From contig QNQO01000677.1 in the NCBI GenBank assembly GCA_003290165.1, forward strand, positions 372,001 through 436,000: a stretch of 64,000 nucleotides of DNA, written 5' to 3'. This document shows positions 1 through 11,919 of the stretch, piece by piece. The position numbers and the translations under genes were made by a program. This stretch comes from Berberis thunbergii. Taxonomy: Eukaryota > Streptophyta > Magnoliopsida > Ranunculales > Berberidaceae. The number at the start of each line of letters is the position of its first letter. Positions within the stretch are counted from its first letter, which is position 1. The notes beneath the pieces are model-generated. The model did not search any database and was not told the origin of the DNA. It worked only from the letters and a program-made list of their open reading frames with translations.

Positions 1-1067
1 TTCGAGTTCACATGGTTCACACTCCTGGTTTTTCCTCCTCTTTTGTTGCGACCACCCTTAGGCTTATTAGATCAATGCAGACGATACCATGTTGGGCATC
101 CGTCCAACTTGTAACATGTATCAACAATATGATGGTCCTGATTGCAGTTCGTGCAATGCAAAGGTGTCCTGCTGACATTAATAGGTCATTGGCCTTGGGA
201 GATTGCCATGGTTGCGGATTCAATTAAAGGGCAGGATAGACCCGATTCTCGCTATTTTCTTCTTGTGTTATCTGGGAATAAGCCTTGCGCAAAATAGGCA
301 AGGGTTGCATGAGCAAGATCTGTCCACGAACAACACTATAAGACTCATTGAGCCTCATAAGAAATTGTATCAAAACATTTTGTCCATCACGTTCCATGTG
401 TTTTTTCATAGCACCACAGGAATATAAAGGCAAATTATTATATGAGGCCAATTCATCACATAGCTTTTTCAGCTTGGTGAAGTAACTTGCCACTGACATT
501 TGGTCCTGAAAAAGAGAAGAAATTATGTTGTAATTGAAAAATATTTGGAGCATTGCTCTAGGAGAATCGTTCTTTGAGATCCTCCCAAACTTAGTGTTCT
601 TTGATATCCTCCCAAACTTAGTGGGTTATAGATGAATAAATTACATTGTCTGCAATGTCAGGTTCAATGGAATTGAGGATCCATGAGAATTGCAATGTCA
701 GGTTCAATGGAATTGAGGATCCATGAGAGTACCATGTCAATATGCAACGCGCTAAAAGAGAAATTTGTCTAGATTTGTCTTTTCTAAGGATGCCTCCAGC
801 GTTCCATCAATATACCCTAACTTGTTTTCGCGCTTAGGGAGATGCGCATAGAACCACATCGCATAGTTGTCTCCATTAAAAATCTTGGAGGCAAACACCA
901 TTCCGAGGTGATCAGAGTGGTGGATAAAAAAAAAAGGCTAGAAATCTCATGACTCGAACTCTCCTTGTTCTTCCCAGCAATGAATTTTTTGTGTTGTCGC
1001 CCATGGTAAAAGAATAACGGAGGAAAGATGATGGTTGGTGGCTTAAATAAGAGCTTGGGTTAGCTTT
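1..1067 (-). pseudogene. Copia-type gag remnant
   Basis: Decayed gag region of a Ty1/Copia retrotransposon that runs off the left edge. On the minus strand the best stretch (about 553-224) reads like the UBN2/gag-polypeptide domain: QMSVASYFTKLKKLCDELAS, then a CGAMKKHME-like block and VRGQILLMQPLP. The first gag ATG is probably near 996, reading MGDNTKN. Stops and frameshifts occur throughout. Two internal tandem duplications add to the damage: about 27 bp around 570-622 and about 38 bp around 653-728. No intact CCHC knuckle is visible before the edge. The family call rests on gag motifs plus the adjacent primer-binding site and LTR; the lineage is not assigned. Confidence 0.8.
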
Positions 1068-1079
1068 GCTCTGATACCA
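1068..1079 (-). other. Primer-binding site (initiator tRNA-Met)
   Basis: The minus strand reads TGGTATCAGAGC directly inside the LTR end at 1080. This is the standard plant Copia primer-binding site complementary to the 3' end of initiator tRNA-Met. It fixes the orientation of the gag remnant as leftward. Confidence 0.85.
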
Positions 1080-1278
1080 TGTAAATTATGGTATGAAGAA
1101 GATAATATGCCAGGATGATTTTTCATTCTACAATGAAGGTAATTTATACAAGAGGTATCCTATTGGTTTAGGTAATGTTTCTTAATCTTGTCCTGTAATT
1201 CAGACAAGAATACAACTAGATGACTATTTTTACATTAGTCATATGCCTATGTCAAAAGAGAATCAATAATTTTCAACA
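1080..1278 (-). repeat. 5' LTR of the leftward Copia remnant
   Basis: About 199 bp bounded by TGTAAATT on the left and TTTTCAACA on the right, giving TG...CA termini on both strands. It abuts the primer-binding site. The partner LTR and target-site duplication lie outside the window, so the outer boundary rests only on the terminal dinucleotides. Confidence 0.65.
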
Positions 1279-1890
1279 TTCACCGAGGCTACAACAAAAA
1301 ATAACAAAAAAAAAATTAAAATCATTAATAAAATAGTCATTTTAGTCACAAAAGTATAAAATTAAGGTAAATATGTCTTATAAGTTTATGAGTTAACATG
1401 GGTTAATGAAATACTCCTTGTTGGTAATAAAAGTATAAAAATATGAACAAATTAGCCATTAAAAATATCTAAATTGTCTATTTTGTAAAAATGTATGCCT
1501 TAAAAGTCATTTTTCGTTATATATATATAATAAAAATAATAACATCTACGCAATAAAAATAAAAATAATATTTGACAAATAAAAATAAAGGTCATTAAAC
1601 ATCTGACAAATACTATTCATTAAAATATTTAACATCTATGCAATAAAACTAGTATTTGGCATCTCGGATTTGTACAAATGTGATTTAAGGGATACGATTA
1701 AGCCCCGCGACTAGTCGGCAAAATTGAAATTCAGTCCAGTCAAACTAAGACTGGTGTTCGTTTTTCAGTCCCATTATATTCGGGCCCACGTAGTTTGATA
1801 TTTAAAACCTCACGGGATGTTGAGAGGAAACCAAAATAATTGCTGAGAGAGACGATATATATACAGTGAAGAAGGAACTAAGAGAGTAGC
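1279..1890 (+). promoter_or_regulatory. Upstream region of the ALDH gene
   Basis: Very AT-rich spacer up to about 1660, then the proximal promoter. A TATA-like ATATATATA lies at 1855-1863. GGGCCCAC at 1782-1789 fits a TCP-factor site, and an ACGT core follows at once. No other gene is seen here. A TATA box this close would put transcription start at roughly 1885-1895, which bears on the start-codon choice for the gene. Confidence 0.4.
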
Positions 1891-4800
1891 ATGCATGTTA
1901 CAGAGAGATTGATAAACAAGGAAGAAGAGATGACAACAATGAGTAGCAATGGAAACTCAGAAGATTATATAAGGATTCCGAAGATTAAGTTCACTAAACT
2001 TTTTATCAATGGAGAATTCGTAGATGCTCTTTCAGGTTGTTGTTTTTTATCTCCCCCTTCTCTTTTAATGTCATTTCTAATTCTCTTGTTAATGTAGAGA
2101 CAAGTAGATTAAGACAGTGCCTTATGAATCCACTATGCCCCCCGGTTTAATTCATGTTGTTCGCCATATTATTCAACTATAAGACATATATTATGCAATT
2201 ATATATAAGAATGCCTGACCCAGTTAAGTATGCGTTCTTTTATGTCATGCAGGATGCTCCGCATATAGAATTTATGGATTTTGATTTCTAATGTCAATCA
2301 ATGGATGTTCATGACTGAAAATTATCACGTTTTATTCAAACTATATTGGTTAAATCACCATTTACAGCAAAAAAAAAAAAAAAGGTATGACAATATATGA
2401 GAGGAAACATGTACATCTCGTGGGTGGTTGGATACAATAATTGAAGTTGGAAATCAATCAATTTGGCTCCGAGAGGGACCATTAGATATGTAGTCCATGC
2501 AATTATAAACCTTGCTAGGACCATGCAGGCTCCATGTTGGATTTTTGTCAGATGCAACTCGTCCACCCATTGAGACTACGCTGGAGTACATTTTAAGGGT
2601 AAACTTGTCATTTACCTGACCTGCATTCGCATTGAAATCATGGTCTTTGGGACCATGACCTTCGAGGGTACGTAGACCCTGATATTTGAGATCAATGATA
2701 AAAGATTAATTTGCCAAAATGCATGATGAACAAACTAGATTTTATTAGGGAGCTTCAGATTAGTATAATTTTGTTAAATTTTATCAAATTATTTATTAAT
2801 AGTTATGTACAGGGAAAACATTTGAAACTATCGATCCAAGAACAGAGGATGTAATAGCAAGAATAGCAGAAGGAGATAAAGAAGATATTGATTTGGCAGT
2901 CAAGGCAGCTCGGGAAGCTTTCGACCATGGGAAATGGCCTCGTATGCCAGGCTGTGTAAGCATTTTTTGATACATAACTATTACTACATAATTTTAATTA
3001 GTACATGTTAAGCTCATTTCGGATTTCTGGACAATGTCAGGAGAGGGGAAGAATAATGATGAAGTTTGCAGACCTGGTAGACGATAACATAGAAGAACTA
3101 GCGGCATTGGAAACCATAGATGCTGGGAAGTTGTTCTCAGTAGGCAAGACGTTGGACATTCCAGGTGGTGCAAAGACACTCCGTTACTATGCGGGCACTG
3201 CAGATAAGATCCATGGAGAGACATTAAAGATATCACAAGAGCTTCAAGGGTACACTTTGCGTGAACCTATTGGTGTTATAGGACTTATCATCCCCTGGAA
3301 CTTCCCCACTACGATGTTCTTCCAGAAGGTTGCCCCTGCCTTAGCTGCAGGGTGCACTATGATAGTCAAGCCTGCAGAGCAAACACCGTTGACGGCACTC
3401 TTTTATGCACATCTTGCTATGCAGGTAATATTCCGCACCCACTAAAACTAACTGTCCCATTTGCGTAAGTCAGAGGCGCTGATGGCATTGAGGCTAAAGT
3501 TCACACCACCCATTCTAGGCCCCGAGCACTTTGTTTTTCTTGCTTACTATAGGTGTGAAAAGTTTACCCTAAGGGGCTAAACTTGCAACTGGTCACCATT
3601 ATCTGGCTTACTTGTGGATGCTGTAAAATGGATTTCGACTGTATCATTGCAGGCTGGTATCCCAGAGGGGGTGATAAATGTTGTTACTGGATTCGGCTCC
3701 AAAGCTGGTGCTGCCATTAGCTCACATATGGATATTGATAAAGTACGTACCTATCATTCTCAAGTTGCAAATTCGATCACTTGTAACATTTATATTGTAT
3801 CTGTTTGCCTCTTCAGGTTAGTTTTACAGGTTCAACAGGCGTTGGCAGATTAATAATGCAAGCAGCAGCAATGAGCAACTTAAAGGTTGTCGCACTTGAG
3901 TTGGGAGGAAAATCACCTGTCATAGTTTTCAATGATGCAGATTTAGATGCCGCAGTTGAATGGGCTTACCTTGGCGTTGTATTTAACAAGGTACGGAAAC
4001 TTTTTGTGATAGTTCGCTTGCACTTACATGAAGACTCTCTGATGACTTCGGAATGTGGGTGAATCTTCAGGGAGAAATATGTGTTGCTGGATCTCGTGTT
4101 TACGTTCAGGAAGGGATTTACGATGAATTTGTAAAGAAGTTGGTCACAAAAGCGAAAAGTTGGGTTGTTGGAAACCCTTTTGATCCCCATGTTCAACAAG
4201 GACCCCAGGTATGTTATCCTTCTGACATAGTCAGTCAGCCTGAATGTACATAACATGAGTTGATTGATCTGTATATACATTACCGCACTTGTTACAGGCC
4301 AATAAGAAGCAATTTGAAAAAATACTTTCCTACATAGAGCAAGGCAAGAGAGATGGAGGAACTTTGTTAATTGGGGGCAAAGCTTGCAGTGAAAAGGGAT
4401 ATTATATTGAACCTACAGTTTTTACTGATGTCAACGTACGTAAAAGTATTCTTCTTATCAACACTCAGTTTTTGCAATTGTTCAATTCAATGTAGAGATT
4501 TTACAGGACTATGTTTGCAGGAGGATATGGAAATAGTGAAGGATGAAATATTTGGACCTGTCATGTGTCTCATGAAATTCAAGTAAGTTCACTAGTTTCC
4601 ATTACATCAACTCTGAGAATGAACTAACAATTTCTGAGAACCGGGTACTTCATAATTAGCGGACATAAATCTGATTTAAGGAATGGAAATGTTCTGTATA
4701 TCCTTCAGGACAACTGAAGAAGCTATAGAGAGAGCTAACAATACGAAATACGGACTAGCAGCAGGAATTATGACAAATGACTTGAACACGGCCAATACAG

Positions 4801-4982
4801 TCTCAAGATCCATTCGCGCAGGTGCCATTTGGATCAATTGTTACTTTGCCTTTGACAAGGATGCTCCTGTTGGTGGGTATAAGATGAGCGGGTTCGGAAA
4901 GGATATGGGATTGCACGCACTCGAAGAGTATCTCCAAGTCAAGTCTGTTGTAACTCCCATTTACAATTCTCCTTGGCTATAA
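1891..4982 (+). CDS. ALDH2C4: Aldehyde dehydrogenase, family 2 member C4-like (nine exons)
   Basis: NAD(P)-dependent aldehyde dehydrogenase. The nearest known family is cytosolic ALDH2C4 (REF1), which oxidises coniferaldehyde and sinapaldehyde to ferulic and sinapic acid. Exons by splice consensus and phase: 1891-2035, 2813-2955, 3041-3424, 3653-3742, 3817-3990, 4071-4208, 4298-4435, 4521-4582, 4709-4982. They total 1548 nt (515 aa) from the first ATG. In that numbering IIPWNFP is the conserved Asn loop, FTGSTGVG the nucleotide-binding turn, ELGGKSP carries the general-base Glu (about 282), and GEICVAGSR carries the catalytic Cys (about 316). The C-terminus ends NSPWL, with no organelle signal. 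In-frame ATGs at 1930 and 1939 would give 502 or 499 aa, closer to the family length and to the TATA position. No stop or frameshift is seen. ALDH2C assignment is strong; substrate is inferred. Confidence 0.92.
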
Positions 4983-5662
4983 ATGTGCAGAACATCAAAA
5001 GCCTGAGGCCTCATACAACAGCATTAATGTTAGTGATGAGTTCGGTAATAAGAAAACTTCAGTTTTCAAAAAATACCACAGCCCATGATGTACTTGACAC
5101 TTCGACACCCAGATACACGATTTGGAAACTCTAATGGACATGCCATCATCAAACTATAAACTTTCTAATGTTGGAGATGTGGCTAGATTTAAATGTGCAA
5201 TTTAGTTTCACATGGGTTGAGTCATATGACTTACAACTAATAAGCATTTGGACGTATCTCTCTCTAGCAACTAGGCCTTGTGAAGGATGTAGAACCCAAT
5301 TGATAAAACCCCACACCCGATAGCGACAGGTGTTTAAGTTGTGGACAATATCTTTTCTTTTGGACCAATAGGGTTACCGAATTCAGGTTATGGCATTTGC
5401 TTTGCATGGCGGAAAAGGCCTAATTTAGCCTTTTGGGTTTGCAATAAGCCCTGCCCTTGAATAAATCTCTCATTTTTTTTTTGTGTTTACTGCTTAGATT
5501 TCTTATAAAGTGAGAACCATGATGGATAATCATATCCCACATGAAATGAAACCCAGCAAGTTTTACTAACTTTATGATGATACAACAAAATTATTGAAAT
5601 TAATTTTATGACAATCAATCAAATATCCCAATTTTTAAAATTATTCTACATTGAAAGCTACA
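4983..5662. other. Intergenic spacer between ALDH and SABATH pseudogene
   Basis: Holds the ALDH 3' untranslated region and unassigned AT-rich sequence. No open reading frame with recognisable homology, clear repeat or RNA gene is seen. Confidence 0.5.
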
Positions 5663-6446
5663 TCAAGCTTTTCTTGTCATGGACATGGTGAGGTTAAAAT
5701 GCTTAGTTTTTTCCTGCGCCAAGTGCTTCGCAACTCGTTCTGCATATCTGAAGAACAAATGGTCAAGTATTTCTTCTCCAAAGTGAATAACCAGCAATGG
5801 CTCTGTAACTGCTCTAATACACTTCGCAACATTTTGTCCACTTATTATATTATCAAATACATATCCCTTGCTTTGACAATCTTCATTTGCATCCCAATTA
5901 ACATCCATCGTTTCAACAGAGTTGAGTTTGAACGAGCCCTCCATATTAACTATGTCCCTTACCTCCTCAGCACAAGGTGTATAGCAGGGTACATCGAATT
6001 AATCAGCTATGTCTTTTTCAATCTGCCCCTGAGAAGTAACAATAATAGAAAGAACAAATTATGTACCTAGTTCTGATTCAAAATGAATTTTGTATGGATT
6101 AAGGAGTTTGCTCGATCTCCTACACTATAAAGTAGACTCCTGAATTCTTTGTCTAGATAATCCAATAGTTTGATTCAAGAAATTAAATGTACCAGTAAAA
6201 CCAAATCATTGAGTGATTCAGATATTAGTTCCCAAATCTGACAACATTCTTTGCTGGAAGGATTTACGCTTCTCCTTCCTGATAATGTCAAGACCATTTT
6301 CCTCCACAAGTCATCTCTTCCACGCATAAACTCAAGAATCCTGAGAAATCCTTCTGAAATTGTTCCAAATATGCTTTAAACACACTAAAAGGGCTTGTTT
6401 TTGCCATGTAAATATTGCCTTTGTTACTTTCAATTCCTCGAGGAAC
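5663..6446 (-). pseudogene. SABATH methyltransferase pseudogene, 3' exons
   Basis: The last two exons of a SABATH-family carboxyl methyltransferase (SAM-dependent, salicylate/benzoate/jasmonate type). Exon 3 runs from about 6446 to 6193 after an acceptor reading TTTTAG and encodes NKGNIYMAKTSP, a GGKMVLTLSGRRS-like strand and SSKECCQIWELI. Exon 4 (6028-5663) encodes MEGSFKLNSVE, GQNVAKCIRAVTEPLLV and HFGEEILDHLFFRYAERVA, all typical of the family C-terminus. It is broken: a TAA lies in frame at 5999-6001, the tenth codon of exon 4, and exons 3 and 4 do not join in phase with the donors available. Upstream exon 2 lies beyond the Copia insertion at 12164. Substrate cannot be inferred. Confidence 0.85.
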
Positions 6447-6650
6447 CTAAAATGTCAAAACTATAAGAGCGCGCGCTTCTACACGTCGAGGAAACGAGCG
6501 AGGGGAGGGAGGCGGCGGGGTGGGGACCGTCCACCCCACTTGATGCATGCAGTCGTTTTTAGTGTGCGCATCCCGAGTAGGGTGGACGGTCCCCACCCCA
6601 CCACCTCACTTCCCTAGCCCGTTTCCTCGCCATTTAGAATTTCTCAGACT
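6447..6650. mobile_element. GC-rich foldback MITE, copy 1
   Basis: Two long complementary arms: GAGGAAACGAGCGAGGGGAG from about 6488, and a right arm ending GTTTCCTCGCC near 6631. They surround a short loop containing TGCGCA. The arms are strikingly GC-rich against the AT-rich background. A second copy with the same arms lies at 58275-58465. It sits inside the SABATH intron; its left end merges with the intron acceptor, so the exact boundary and TSD are uncertain. Confidence 0.7.
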
Positions 6651-6780
6651 ATAAATATTAAATTCGATAGCACAAATATATCAAGTTGTAACTTTTGTAT
6701 ATCATGTTGGTACAAGTCACTTTTAATATAGTTTGTACATAGTAACTTGTGTCTTAATAAAAACAGTTGTACATAGTAAT
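6651..6780. other. Residual SABATH intron sequence
   Basis: AT-rich sequence between the foldback and the Copia element. It ends in GTAAT (6776-6780), which is the left target-site duplication of the Copia insertion. Confidence 0.6.
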
Positions 6781-7314
6781 TGTTAAATGTAGCTTTGAGA
6801 TGCTTAGTTAGCTTAGTGAATCACTACACCAAATTGGCACTTTTGTAACATCTCTCAAAACAGTATCACTTTTTAGATGTTACAATTCACCAAACAATTT
6901 CAAATCAAAATTAAATTTAGTCAAAAAAATGAAAAACAGTAACACAAAAAAAATGATACAATAATTTGGATCACCATGAATAGTATCACTTTTATAATGA
7001 TACTCTTCATGGTGATACTATTATTGTATCATTTTGTTTGTGAAAATGTGTAAAGTTGTTAGGTAAATTGTTACACTTCAAAAGTGATACTGTTTTGGAG
7101 GGTGTTACAAAAATGCCAATATGGTGTAGTGAATCGTTACTAAGCTTGTTGGTTAGTTTGTTTGTTTTGACAGCTAGGCATTGCTCTGTTTTGACACCTA
7201 GGCATTGCTTGACATTGCTTTGAGTTGTCTATATAAACAATGTAACTTGTACATTTTCAATATGATGAAGATCAAATAGTTTGTTTCTCTCATAGCTTTC
7301 TTTACAAGTTAACA
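6781..7314 (+). repeat. 5' LTR of Copia element, split by a MITE
   Basis: Starts TGTTAAATG and ends AAGTTAACA, matching the 3' LTR at 11885-12130. Without the nested MITE and its 3-bp duplication it is about 221 bp. The 3' LTR has two extra copies of a TTTGCATTGC repeat, which explains most of the length difference. TATAAA lies in a GTCTATATAAACAATG context near 7230-7245. Confidence 0.95.
6822..7131. mobile_element. CACTA-type MITE nested in the 5' LTR
   Basis: A 310-bp element with about 29-bp inverted ends beginning CACTACACCAAATTGGCA and ending in the complement TGCCAATATGGTGTAGTG. It is flanked by a 3-bp duplication AAT (6819-6821 and 7132-7134). CACTA termini plus a 3-bp TSD are diagnostic for the CACTA (En/Spm) superfamily. 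It has no coding capacity and would depend on a transposase elsewhere. The interior forms further inverted pairs. Confidence 0.92.
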
Positions 7315-7326
7315 TGGTATTAGAGC
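7315..7326 (+). other. Primer-binding site of the Copia element
   Basis: TGGTATTAGAGC directly after the LTR, one base different from the standard initiator tRNA-Met site. Confidence 0.85.
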
Positions 7327-7345
7327 ACTTTAATTCCTCTTTCAT

Positions 7346-8614
7346 TTGTCTTCTTCATTTCAAGTCTTCTCAGTAGTAATTAAATATTCAACTTCTTCCA
7401 ATGCTACGCCAATTACAAACTCAGCAATGGCAGATTCAAAACCAGTAATGTTTACACATACCTTGTCTATGAAGTTGAATGAACACAACTACTTGTTGTG
7501 GAAACAACAAGTGATGGCAACAATTAAAGGGCATAAACTTCAGAAGTTCATTGAGAAAGCTTCACCTCCATTAAGATTTCTCTCCAATGAAGATCAAGCA
7601 AACAATAGTGTCAATCCAAAATTTCTAAATTGGGAGCACCAAGATCAGCTCCTATTTTCATGGCTTCTTTCTTCCATGACTGAATCACTACTTACAAGGT
7701 TAGTAGGCTGCAATACATCTGAACAAATTTGGAAAATTCTTGAAACATTCTTCAACTCTCAAACTATTGCCAAGATCTCCCAATTCAGAACTCAGCTACA
7801 GAACTTCAAGAAAGGAGATCTTTCCATCAACGAGTACCTACTGAAACTTAAGTCTATTATTGATCAATTAGCATCTGTAGGGCATCAACTTTCTTCAAGA
7901 GATCATGTTAATGTCATTCTTGATGGATTGCCACAGTTGTATGATACATTTGTAGTATCGGTGAGTTCCAGATCACAAGATTACAGTGTAGCTGAGATTG
8001 AGTCTCTTTTACTTGCTCAAGAATCAAGAATTGAAAGACATATCAAAGATCTTGATGTCTCTAGTTCCATAAACATGGCTCATACATCATACAAACCCTC
8101 ACCTAGATCATTTGTATCTAACTCACAAGGTTGGAGGTCTCAAACTAGAGCACCATTCAATCCATTTTCAACAAGAGGAGCAAAGTCTAGATCTGGTAAA
8201 GGTGTGAGACCATCTGGATCTGGCTATTCAAATCGTTCTCAATGTCAGATTTATGGTAAAGTGGGACATCTTGCATTCAAATGCTATAATAGATTTGACA
8301 GTAATTTTTCCAATCCATGGAACTCTACTTCTCAGACATCTTCTTCAAGCATACCATCTCAACCTACTCCTCGTCATGCTTTCTCTACCTCATCTAGTCA
8401 GCCTACTCATCCTGGGTGGAAAGCTGAATCTCAATCTCAGATGCCATCGAGTATTACTTCTACACCTCCTGGTTGTAGATGGTACCCTGATTCTAGAGCT
8501 ACTGATCACTGCACTACACATACTCAGAGTTTGATATCTTCTAATCCTTATCATGGCAATGAACAATTATTTGTTGGCGATAGTACTGCTCAGCAAATTG
8601 AAAACATTGGTTAG
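7346..8614 (+). pseudogene. Copia gag and start of protease
   Basis: Open frame of 422 codons covering gag and the start of the protease. An alternative start is the Met of MADSKP near 7427. N-terminal gag motif LNEHNYLLWKQQVMATIKGH, a UBN2-like middle (INEYLLKLKSIIDQLASVG), then a zinc knuckle in which the second Cys is lost: CQIYGKVGHLAFKC, with TAT at 8252-8254 where the family has Cys. The protease active site reads WYPDSRATDH, so the Gly of the DSGA motif has become Arg (AGA at 8495-8497). The frame stops at 8612-8614, just after the protease begins. Gag would package RNA and the protease would cut the polyprotein; both look non-functional. Confidence 0.9.
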
Positions 8615-11600
8615 TCATCTTTACAGTTTTTAATTCATCTAGAGTATTACATCTAACGAATGTTCTTCAGGTTCCTAAATTAACTAAAAACTTGTTAAGT
8701 GTCTCTAAGTTTGCAAGAGACAACAGAGTTTTCTTTGAGTTTCATCCTGATATATGTTTTGTCAAGGATCGGGTCACACACCAAATCCTTCTGGAAGGAA
8801 AGCTTAAAAGAGGTCTATATGTCTTCCCATTGATGAACCTTGCTGATTCAAAGTCCAAGTCTTTCATTGATAAGTCAACATCTCACAATGTCAGTCCACG
8901 CATTCCAGCAAGCAGTCAACATTTCAGTAAGCAGTCTAGTCACAACATTCCAGTTAGTAGCAATCACACAATGTCAAAGTCCAAGTCTTTCATTGCTAAG
9001 TCAGCATCTCACAATGTCAGTCCAAGCATTTCAGGCAATCAGCATTTCAGTAAGCATTCTAGTCACAGCATTCCAGTTAGCAATACTCACGGCATCTTAG
9101 TTAGTAATAATGTTTGTGTCAATACAACTACCACCAAGTCTTCCTTGTCTACTTGGCATGCTAGACTAGGTCACCCCTCGTATCCCCTTGTACAGAAAAT
9201 TCTTACCAGTTGTAATATTGTACCTACTACTGTCAATGAGGACTTATGTACTTCTTGTTGCTTCGGGAAAATACATAAACTTTTGTTTTCTACTTCTTCT
9301 ACTGTGTATAACAAACCATTGGAACTCATTCACACTTATCTATGGGGTCCTGCATCCACTATATCTTCATGTGGTTACAAGTATTACATTCATTTCATTG
9401 ATGCATACAGTCGATTTACTTGGGTTTTCCTTCTACAAAACAAGTCTGATGCATATCCAACATTCCTCAAGTTCAAAGCAAGCTCAGGTTGAATTAGAGT
9501 TTGGTCTTCCTATCAAATGAGGGGAATATAGGTCTTTTTCAAGCTTTCTGAGTCAACATGGAGTCTGTCATCGCCTCACTTGCCCAGCTACACATCAGCA
9601 AAATGGGGTTGCTGAAAGAAAACATAGGCACATTATTGAGTCTATTCTTTATCTTCTTGTTCATGCTTCACTTCCCATGAAATTCTGGGATGAAGTTGTT
9701 ACAACATCAATCTTTCTTCTCAATCGAGTTCCATCTACTGTTCTTAAGGGTCATTCTCCATTTGAAATGCTTTATCACAAGGTCCCTGATTATCATGCTC
9801 TTAAAGTCTTTGGTTGCTCATGTTTTCCCAACACGAGACCTTATAATTCTAATAAACTTCAGTTTAGGTCAGTAGAATGTATTTTTTTTCTTGGTTATAG
9901 TCTACAACATAAGGGATATAAATGTCTTTCATCTACTGGTCGTATCTACATTTTTAGAGATGTTCTATTCAACGAAAGTTGTTTTCCTTATACTAGATGG
10001 TATCCTAGTTCTTCAACATCAACCTCAGCTACACTTATTAATACATCTACTCTTGCTACCATTACTTTGTCTTCTACACCTACTAACAATCACTCATCCA
10101 ATTCTAGTAATGCTTCTACTCATAGTCCAATGGTTTCTTCTCCTAATCCAGTATTAAATCCAACTACTTCTACTACTACTCATAGTCCTACTCATAGCCT
10201 TGCTCACAGTCCTACTCATAGTACTGCTACTGTTTCTACTCGTAGCATTGCTCCTACTACTGCACCTAGTATGGCACCTGGACATCCAATGGTCACTAGG
10301 TCGAAAGCTGATGTTTATAAGCCTAAGGTGTATCTGACTTCAGCTGAGCCTTCCAGTTTGATTGAAGCTTTAGAAACTCCTCATTGGTTCTCTGCTATGC
10401 AAGATGAATACTTGGCTTTAATGAGAAACAATACTTGGTCACTTGTAGATCCTCCACAGGATAGATCGATTGTTGGTTGTAAATGGCTTTTTAAGATCAA
10501 GGAGAATGTAGATGGATCAATACATCGATACAAAGCTCGTTTGGTGGCTAGAGGCTTTCAACAAGTGGAGGGCTTTGATTATGCAGAAATCTTTAGTCCA
10601 ATTATCAAACCCACTACCATCAGAATCATACTCTCAATGGCTATCACATATGGTTGGTCACTATCTCAACTAGATGTTAATAATTCTTTTTAAATGGAAA
10701 TCTACAAGAAAAGGTATACATGATGCAACCTCCTGGCTTCATTGATCCTTCCCGTCCCAATGCCATTTGCAAGCTCAACAAGGCTTTGTATGGCCTGAAG
10801 CAAGCTCCTCAGGCATGGTTTGATAAACTCAAACATACCCTTCACATGATTGGTTTTGCTTCTACTAAGTCCGATTCTTCTCTTTTCATCAGACATTCTC
10901 CTTCTCCCATATTTCTTCTAGTATATGTCGATGATATACTTGTCACTGGTGCTACTCCACAGGATGTATCTCAGTTGATTCATCAACTGCATGCCCAATT
11001 CTCCTTGAAAGATTTAGGTCTTGTTCACTACCTCCTTGGCATTCAGGTTCAACATACTATCAATGGCATGTTTCTGTCTCAGTCTAAGTATATAAACGAT
11101 CTCCTATGCCATGCTAAGATGCAATTTGCAAATGGATTACCTACTCCTATAAGTGGTGGAGAAAAATTATTTGCTTTTGGTAGTAATCCGATTCAAGATG
11201 TTCAATTGTATAGAAGCATAGTTGGTGCTTTACAGTATGTTACCATCACCAGACCTGAAATTGCTTACTCTGTGAATAGAGTTTGCCAGTTCATGCAGAA
11301 CCCTCTTGAATCACATTGGCGGGTGGTGAAAAGAATATTACGTTATCTCAAGGCTACATCCAACTTTGGACTGCATATGGTTCCAACTCCTTCTTTTCAA
11401 TTAACTAGTTACTGTGATGCAAATTGGGCTTATGATCCCACTGACAGACAGTCTACTTTTGGCTATTGTGTCTATTTGGGTGATAATCTTATTTCTTGGT
11501 CATCAAAGAAACAAAGTATTGTCTCGAGAAGTAGCACTGAGGCAGAGTATAGAAGTCTTGCTGCTATTACGGCTGAGCTTACATGGTTACAATTTATCTT

Positions 11601-11919
11601 TTCTGAGCTGAAGATTAGGTGTCATACTCCCACTATCTGGTGTGACAACAAGAGTACTGTTATGCTTAGTGCCAATCATGTCCTTCACTCTAGGACCAAG
11701 CACATTGAGATAGATGTTTACTTTGTACGGGAGAAGGTTGCTCGAAGACTCATTCTTGTTCACCACATTTCAGCAACTGATCAAGTTGCAGATGTCTTTA
11801 CAAAGACTCTTGGTCATTCCAGGTTCTTGTTGTTGCGAGACAAACTATGTGTATTGGATGCTTCTACACTTAGTTTGAGGGGGATGTTAAATGTAATTAG
11901 CTTTGAGATGCTTAGTTAA
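8615..11919 (+). pseudogene. Copia pol: integrase, reverse transcriptase, RNase H (broken)
   Basis: Continues the polyprotein in pieces. The integrase zinc domain includes WHARLGHPSYPLVQKIL and a CTSCCFGK block near 9130-9290. The first catalytic Asp region reads IHTYLWGPA, with Tyr (TAT, 9337-9339) where Asp is expected. A deletion and stops follow at 9480-9520, where the second Asp would sit. The NGVAERKHRH block (about 9600-9630) keeps the Glu. Reverse transcriptase is split at about 10690 by loss of one T in a T run. The YVDDILV active site is intact at 10923-10943, and RNase H motifs (SRSSTEAEYRSLA, WCDNKS) are intact. A low-complexity Ser/Thr-rich linker with THSPTHS-type repeats lies at 10020-10290. 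Confidence 0.92.

Noticed and set aside
7346..11919. Integrated plant pararetrovirus
   Set aside because: Integrase precedes reverse transcriptase, LTRs and a 5-bp TSD are present, and there is no movement protein; this is a Copia retrotransposon.
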